Below are positions 40,661 through 44,957 of a DNA stretch of 44,957 nt, piece after piece; within the stretch, counting starts at the first letter, position 1; every line of letters starts with the position of its first letter. Source of the DNA: Tannerellaceae bacterium (GTDB taxonomy: Bacteria > Bacteroidota > Bacteroidia > Bacteroidales > Tannerellaceae); NCBI GenBank assembly GCA_031257015.1, contig JAIRPK010000050.1, positions 1-44,957 on the forward strand, read 5' to 3'. The position numbers were made by a program, and so were the translations under genes. Under the pieces are notes generated by a model, which worked only from the letters and a program-made list of their open reading frames with translations, did no database searches and was not told where the DNA came from.

Positions 40661-41251
40661 CTAAAAGTACCTTTTCAAAGCGATTCCGAAAGTTGCATAT
40701 TCGATCATGCTTTGAATGTCGGTATAAAGACCGATTCTCCATTCATCTGCAATTTGATACTGATAAGATGCCGAAAGTCCGAAATCCAATCCGAAACTAA
40801 AATCCGAACTGATAAATTCATCGGCTGTACCTTGGAGTATCTTTTGTTTTTGAACTTGAGTAATTCCGCTGCCAATGCTTAGGATTATGCCGTGTGCGGA
40901 TTGTGGCGTAAATATTTTTATTGCATCAATTCCTGCATTTAGCATAACTGAATGTGCTGTGCGCCCATTAATGTAAGTGCGTTCCTTGGTTGTTGGAGGC
41001 TCGTCGGATAGATGAAGTATCGAATAGTTATTAGAGAAAAGCATATTGGTTGTTAAAACTCCTAAAAGATTAACGTTTATGAATTTAAAATCCCATCCAA
41101 TCTCCGGTTTTATTGTCCATGCGCCTCCACCATTAGTTACCGGATCTGTGCCGACGTTGAGCTGAATGTACGGACGAACCGGCGATTGTGCGTTTGTGGA
41201 TAAGCTTAAAGCTATCCAGATGCTGACTGTAATTGATAAAATGCGTTTCAT
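40661..41251 (-). CDS. Small outer-membrane beta-barrel protein
   Basis: This 196-residue protein starts at 41251 (MKRILSITVSIWIALSLSTNAQ), giving a clean signal peptide; the frame is open to 41347 but that would include the promoter. The mature part alternates hydrophobic and polar residues, with aromatic strand ends (FKFINVNLLGVLTT, FGLDFGLSASYQYQIADEWR) and a C-terminal ALKRYF ending in Phe, all typical of OmpA/OprF-like eight-stranded barrels. No closer family is recognised. A well-formed promoter and a large inverted repeat sit upstream. Confidence 0.75.
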   Translation of the reverse strand: MKRILSITVSIWIALSLSTNAQSPVRPYIQLNVGTDPVTNGGGAWTIKPEIGWDFKFINVNLLGVLTTNMLFSNNYSILHLSDEPPTTKERTYINGRTAHSVMLNAGIDAIKIFTPQSAHGIILSIGSGITQVQKQKILQGTADEFISSDFSFGLDFGLSASYQYQIADEWRIGLYTDIQSMIEYATFGIALKRYF

Positions 41252-41309
41252 TATAGATGAAGAATAATTTATTAGTTGATTGCCAATACTCTCTCTTGAG
41301 TTTGCATTG

Positions 41310-41340
41310 CAAATATAGAATGTGTTTTGGGGAACAACAA
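41310..41340 (-). promoter_or_regulatory. Promoter of the small outer-membrane protein gene
   Basis: The minus strand reads TATATTTG at 41310-41317 (perfect -7), with TTGTTG at 41335-41340 about 17-20 bp upstream (-33). Confidence 0.65.
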
Positions 41341-41394
41341 TATACAAATAGTACAGTTTTTCAACGAATCTAGAAAACTGTACTATTTGTATAT
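41340..41394. repeat. Perfect 21-bp inverted repeat next to a promoter
   Basis: Left arm 41340-41360 and right arm 41374-41394 are exact reverse complements (core ACAAATAGTACAG), separated by 13 bp. The left arm touches the -33 element of the outer-membrane protein promoter. It lacks the T run of a terminator for minus-strand genes; a proper terminator for the upstream gene lies at 41442-41470. Confidence 0.9.
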
Positions 41395-41431
41395 GTTCAA
41401 CGGCAGCGTTTTTTTTATCTATATGTGCCGT

Positions 41432-41465
41432 TAAAATAAAAAGGGCGCAACTGTAATTGCGCCCT
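41432..41465 (-). terminator. Terminator of the DUF6261-like gene
   Basis: AGGGCGCAA (41442-41450) pairs with TTGCGCCCT (41457-41465). On the minus strand it is followed by TTTTATTTT, 25 bp past the stop codon. Confidence 0.82.
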
Positions 41466-41490
41466 GTCGTTATTTTTTTTCGGCTTTTCC

Positions 41491-42270
41491 TTAACCAATT
41501 CCGCCTCCGCCGGTTCCTTCGTTTTCGTCATCTTCATGACCTTTATTGTGAGAGAAGGTCTTTTTGGCATGTAAAATAACGGAGTTTATGATGAATCCGC
41601 ATTTTTCGTATTTGCTGCGAAGAGCCGGATCGGACGTCGAAAGTTCATTGGCCTCGTAAAGGGATTGAAGAGCTGTGACGAGGGCTTTGAATGTTTCATT
41701 CGTTTCATGCCGTGCCTCGGTGGCTGTGCCTACTCCTTTTTGTTGAAGATATTCGTCGGCGCGTTCGTTGAATTTCTTATTGAAGGCTGTGTTGGCAGCG
41801 GCCAGTTCGTTCAACAGTGGCTGGAGGTTAAGCGTAACAACGGCGCCTTTATGTTTGTTCGACTGAAAATCCTGTATCATGTTGGTGATATAGCTTGTTT
41901 TTGATTCATAGTTGAGCCGGGCAACGTGCTTGTATGTTTGCAGGATTTCTGTGTCCAGCAAGTCGGCGGCTGCCTGTTCAGCCGGTGTAGTGCTTTTTAA
42001 TCTCATTTTGATAATGTCGGATATGCCGACGACAAGGCTCAGGCGATTAGCGTCAAGATCAACCACTTGTTTTGTTTCTATCAGCTTGGGGCGTTTGAAC
42101 GCTTCATCTTCACGCCTAAACGCATCGGAAAATTTGTTCCAAGGGACGACAAGCGTCGGTATTTGCGTTATCTCAGACTCCAGACGGGTATGGATGTCGT
42201 ATGCAAACTCAAAATGGTCGCTAACACTAAGTTTGGCTATCAGGGTGCTAAATATTTCTATCTCTAACAT
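41491..42270 (-). CDS. DUF6261-like protein of unknown function
   Basis: This 259-residue soluble protein is mostly helical, without a signal peptide. The start at 42270 (MLEIEIFSTLIAKLSVSDHF) is preferred over 42303 because the promoter -7 box at 42314-42321 would leave no leader for the longer form. The N-terminal HFEFAYDIHTRLE segment and a core of long amphipathic helices resemble the DUF6261 proteins that Bacteroidales carry in several copies. The C-terminal GHEDDENEGTGGGGIG is a disordered acidic/glycine tail. The family name is from memory and moderately certain; the function is unknown. Confidence 0.7.
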   Translation of the reverse strand: MLEIEIFSTLIAKLSVSDHFEFAYDIHTRLESEITQIPTLVVPWNKFSDAFRREDEAFKRPKLIETKQVVDLDANRLSLVVGISDIIKMRLKSTTPAEQAAADLLDTEILQTYKHVARLNYESKTSYITNMIQDFQSNKHKGAVVTLNLQPLLNELAAANTAFNKKFNERADEYLQQKGVGTATEARHETNETFKALVTALQSLYEANELSTSDPALRSKYEKCGFIINSVILHAKKTFSHNKGHEDDENEGTGGGGIG

Positions 42271-42313
42271 AATTACTTTTGGTTTTAAATTGATTAAATT
42301 CACATGATATTGG

Positions 42314-42343
42314 CAAAGATACTACTTTTATTTAATCTGCAAA
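42314..42343 (-). promoter_or_regulatory. Promoter of the DUF6261-like gene, overlapping a decayed repeat unit
   Basis: The minus strand reads TATCTTTG at 42314-42321 (perfect -7) and TTTG at 42340-42343, 18 bp upstream (-33). The -33 box lies within a decayed unit of array C2 (CTGCAAATAAGTCTG). Confidence 0.65.
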
Positions 42344-42752
42344 TAAGTCTGTGTTTTTTTACTGTTAATATGATTTTTTACTGCTTCTGTTTTTTTTGAG
42401 ATTGTTGTTGTCCATGACTTTTGTTTCTTGTTTGTGAAGCTTGGTGATTTGCAATGATGCAAAAACGTCCTGTTTTGAACATGAGTGATTTGCAACGATG
42501 CAAAAGCTTCCTGTTTTGAACATGAGTGATTTGCAATGATGCAAAAGCGTCCTGTTTTTAACATGAGCGATTTGCAACGATGCAAAAACGTCCTGTTTTT
42601 AACATGAGCGATTTGCAATGATGCAAAAACGTCCTGTTTTTAACATGAGTGATTTGCAATGATTCAAAAACGTCCTGTTTTTAACATGAGTGATTTGCAA
42701 TGATTCAAAAGCGTCCTGTTTTTAACATGAGCGATTTGCAATGATGCAAATG
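42323..42752. repeat. Tandem-repeat array C2 (41-bp units)
   Basis: GATTTGCAA starts at 42446, 42487, 42528, 42569, 42610, 42651, 42692 and 42733, exactly 41 bp apart. Each unit has the dyad TTTGCA-ATGA-TGCAAA and a CGTCCTGTTTTTAACATG tail. Three decayed units extend left near 42405, 42364 and 42323, the last slightly off the lattice. The right edge is abrupt. The TTGCAA..ATGCAAAA core resembles that of array C1, and the decayed edges of both contain TAATCTGCAA, so the two probably share an ancestor. Confidence 0.95.
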
Positions 42753-43023
42753 AACGGGATTGAATTGGCTTGTCTGGATGTATATATATTAATGTGTGTG
42801 TACTCTTTCATGAAAACAGCTGCGTGTTTGCAAATTGGTTACGCTTAATGACTGGGAGGAGCGTTTGATTTCTTTCAGTTTTAAATCAGCTTCGCTCAAT
42901 TGTTGTTTTTATTAAATGATGCTTCGGCTTCAGCAATGGAGTTCATGAGAAACTGACAAGAAGACATAAAGAACGTTTTTTGCAAAAAAACGGTTTCTAC
43001 TTAATATAAATATTGTATTTTTG
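42753..43023 (+). promoter_or_regulatory. Upstream region and promoter of the restriction-modification pair
   Basis: TATTTTTG at 43016-43023 is a perfect -7 box 20 bp before the methyltransferase ATG. A near-palindrome, CGTTTTTTGCAAAAAAACG (42974-42992), ends where the -33 element should begin and is a candidate operator for this system. The rest (42753-42973) is AT-rich with no gene visible, and no C-protein gene is present. Confidence 0.5.
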
Positions 43024-43042
43024 TATTCTTAAAAATATAAAA

Positions 43043-43960
43043 ATGAAAGCAACAAATGTTCGGAATATACATAAGACACCACCGCCGATTATACGGATAA
43101 ATAAGCCTAAAAAACTTATTGCTTTTGGCTGGTATGGGGGAAAGTTTTCACATCTGAATTGGTTATTGCCTCTACTTCCAAATTGCAATCATTATTGCGA
43201 GCCTTTTGCCGGTTCGGGAGCTGTTTTGTTGAACAAAGAGCCATCGCCTGTGGAAACTTACAATGACATTGACGGAGAAGTCGTGAACTTTTTCAAAGTA
43301 TTGCGAGATGAAAAAGACAGGCTAATGGAACAAATTGCATTAACTCCTTTTTCAAGAGAAGAATTTGGGTTAGCCTGCGAATTAAATCCTGATTTATCTA
43401 ATCTTGAACGAGCTCGGCGGTTTTACATTCGTGCCCGCCAAGTACGTACAGGGTTGGCGCAAACGGCCACTATCGGGCGTTGGGCAAATTGTAAGAACAC
43501 AAGTCGCGCAGGCATGAGCGGCGTAGTCAGTCGTTGGCTTGGCGGAGTGGAACAACTTGAATTTATTGCCGAGCGACTGTTGCGAGTGCAAATAGAAAAT
43601 CGTCCAGCAATTGATGTAATAAAATTGTACGACAGTAAGAATACGCTTTTTTACTGTGACCCGCCTTATATTCATGAAACACGCGGTGACATCAAATCAT
43701 ATAGTTATGAAATGGATAATTTAGCTCATAAAGAGTTAGCAGAAACACTTAATTCCGCCGAAGGGCTTGTAGCAATTTCCAACTACGAATGTGATTTGAT
43801 GGACGAATTGTATCCGCCAAATAAATGGAGAAAAATATACAGTCCTGTGAAAACAATCCATTCGACAAAAGATGTAAGGCAAGAAGTTTTATGGGTCAAT
43901 TATAATCCTGATAAATGCAATTTAAAACAAATAAATCCATTATTTGCAGATGAAAAATAA
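43043..43960 (+). CDS. D12-class DNA N6-adenine methyltransferase (type II)
   Basis: This 305-residue protein would methylate adenine in the target site and protect host DNA. The start at 43043 (MKATNVRNIHKTPPP) lies 20 bp after a promoter. Motif X is YGGKFSHL at 31-38, the AdoMet-binding motif I is EPFAGSGAVLL at 53-63, and catalytic motif IV is DPPY at 206-209 (FYCDPPYIHETRG). This order is typical of Dam/D12 enzymes. The next gene begins inside its end (11-bp overlap), forming a restriction-modification operon. The pair is visibly more AT-rich than most of the window, consistent with horizontal transfer. Confidence 0.92.
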   Translation: MKATNVRNIHKTPPPIIRINKPKKLIAFGWYGGKFSHLNWLLPLLPNCNHYCEPFAGSGAVLLNKEPSPVETYNDIDGEVVNFFKVLRDEKDRLMEQIALTPFSREEFGLACELNPDLSNLERARRFYIRARQVRTGLAQTATIGRWANCKNTSRAGMSGVVSRWLGGVEQLEFIAERLLRVQIENRPAIDVIKLYDSKNTLFYCDPPYIHETRGDIKSYSYEMDNLAHKELAETLNSAEGLVAISNYECDLMDELYPPNKWRKIYSPVKTIHSTKDVRQEVLWVNYNPDKCNLKQINPLFADEK

Positions 43961-44957
43961 TGATACCCCGCTTGATATTTTGGAAAGTTTGTATGAAAAT
44001 GCAAACCACGATTTATCTGTAAGTATGATTAATTCAATTGAGTTGCAAGAAAAAATTGAATTGATTTGTCGTTGTAATTCCAATAAGGCACCGATTCGCT
44101 TTTTGATGTCGTGTTTGCTTGCCAAAATTCACAATCCGCAAGTGGATATTCGTAAGCCGTACACTGAAATTGAGGGGAACGATACCTATTCGGGACGATT
44201 TTATGATGAGCGATATGTGGAATTGCTGGTGCATAAATACAAACTTCCATGCAATCCGACAACAGCTTATTTGACGCCTGCTTTTAGAAATATAGACCGT
44301 CTTTTGACTGCAGACATTGTATTAGTTGGCCGTCCCAAAGAAGTTTATACCTCTTCATTGGAAGTTTTGGAACATGTATTTGAAAAAACTGAAATTGCTT
44401 CTGATGTTTTGCAGGAAATAATTCGTTTATTATTGGTTATAAAAAAAGAAAATGAACAGCGAATGGAACAGTTAATTGCTGATTTAAGTCAGGCAGATAT
44501 TTTGCCGCTTTCTTCCGAAGAAATTGTAACCCTGCTGATACAACATTTAAATTGCAAACATTCAAGCCGCCTTCCTGTGTTAATTGTCGCTTCTGCTTAT
44601 CAAACCGTTAAGCACCAAACCGGCGAAACAAATAAATCACTCGAAGCGCACAATGCGGCCGACAAGCAAACCGGCTCTTTAGGCGATGTAGAAATTGTTC
44701 TTGAAAATGATGATAAAATCATTACTTGTTATGAAATTAAAGATAAGCGAATAACGAAAATAGATATTGATGTAGCATTGCAAAAATTACCTGAAGATAA
44801 AATTGATAACTACATTTTCATAACAACTGATATTATCGAAACAGAAGTCGCAGAATATGCCAACAGTATGTATGAAAAGACAGGGACAGAATTTGCGATT
44901 TTGGACTGTATTGGTTTTATTCGCCATTTTTTGCACTTCTTTCACAGGCAACGAAAT
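43950..44957 (+). CDS. Type II restriction endonuclease, SacI-family-like (3' end outside window)
   Basis: The ATG at 43950 opens a frame without any stop to the last base: 336 codons, truncated by the window edge. Conserved-looking blocks are KAPIRFLMSCLLAKIHNPQV at about 46-65, VDIRKPYTEIEGNDTYSGR, CNPTTAYLTPAFRN, and SSRLPVLIVASAYQ. A PD-(D/E)xK-type site is visible as Asp246 in LGDVEIV and Glu262-x-Lys264 in CYEIKDK. This layout matches what I recall of the SacI endonuclease family. The overlap with the methyltransferase supports the role. The cleavage site is not predictable, and the partner is an adenine methyltransferase, so GAGCTC recognition should not be assumed. Confidence 0.8.
   Translation, partial: MKNNDTPLDILESLYENANHDLSVSMINSIELQEKIELICRCNSNKAPIRFLMSCLLAKIHNPQVDIRKPYTEIEGNDTYSGRFYDERYVELLVHKYKLPCNPTTAYLTPAFRNIDRLLTADIVLVGRPKEVYTSSLEVLEHVFEKTEIASDVLQEIIRLLLVIKKENEQRMEQLIADLSQADILPLSSEEIVTLLIQHLNCKHSSRLPVLIVASAYQTVKHQTGETNKSLEAHNAADKQTGSLGDVEIVLENDDKIITCYEIKDKRITKIDIDVALQKLPEDKIDNYIFITTDIIETEVAEYANSMYEKTGTEFAILDCIGFIRHFLHFFHRQRN

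Overview
This window looks like a chromosomal segment of a Bacteroidota bacterium, order Bacteroidales. The evidence is two SusC/SusD outer-membrane import pairs, a GTPase-degenerate EF-G paralogue, a DUF6261-like protein, and Bacteroidota-type promoters (-7 box TAnnTTTG) upstream of many genes. I cannot name the genus. No rRNA, intact tRNA, CRISPR array, integrase or transposase is visible.

Layout: 1-430 is a tandem-repeat array. 616-8797 (+) is a peptide-uptake locus: susC, susD, M28 peptidase, C39-like peptidase, a second repeat array, then an M20 amidohydrolase. 8940-12557 (-) is cobalamin-dependent methionine synthase metH. 13119-14510 (-) is dnaA. 14814-16809 (-) is an amidase-MCE protein operon for the envelope. 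17580-18070 is a repeat array ahead of two PLP sulfur-amino-acid enzymes (18178-20689, +), which share the sulfur theme with metH. 20911-23306 (-) is a YgjP-type metallopeptidase behind an acyl-CoA synthetase. 23380-23724 is a repeat array. 23963-28487 (-) is a second susC/susD pair. 28941-29221 is a repeat array abutting a decayed susC 5' fragment. 29901-32584 (+) is a PfkB kinase overlapping a C-terminal processing protease. 32919-33700 is a repeat array, followed by uvrA (33985-36777, +), the EF-G2-like gene (36964-39123, -), a LuxR-type regulator, a small outer-membrane protein and a DUF6261-like protein. 42323-42752 is a repeat array. The window ends in a type II restriction-modification pair: a D12-class adenine methyltransferase, then a SacI-family-like endonuclease that runs off the edge.

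The most unusual signal is seven intergenic tandem-repeat arrays of at least five sequence families. Their periods are 21, 42, 42, 43, 21, 43 and 41 bp, close to two or four turns of B-DNA, and each unit carries a short dyad. They occupy all three divergent gaps and several co-directional gaps, always upstream of a gene, and none of the three convergent gaps. Two families recur at distant sites. One array (32919-33700) has near-identical central units and decayed edge units that stay on the same 43-bp lattice. Another (28941-29221) stands where the body of a susC paralogue has been lost. They look like bacterial satellite DNA; the function is unknown.
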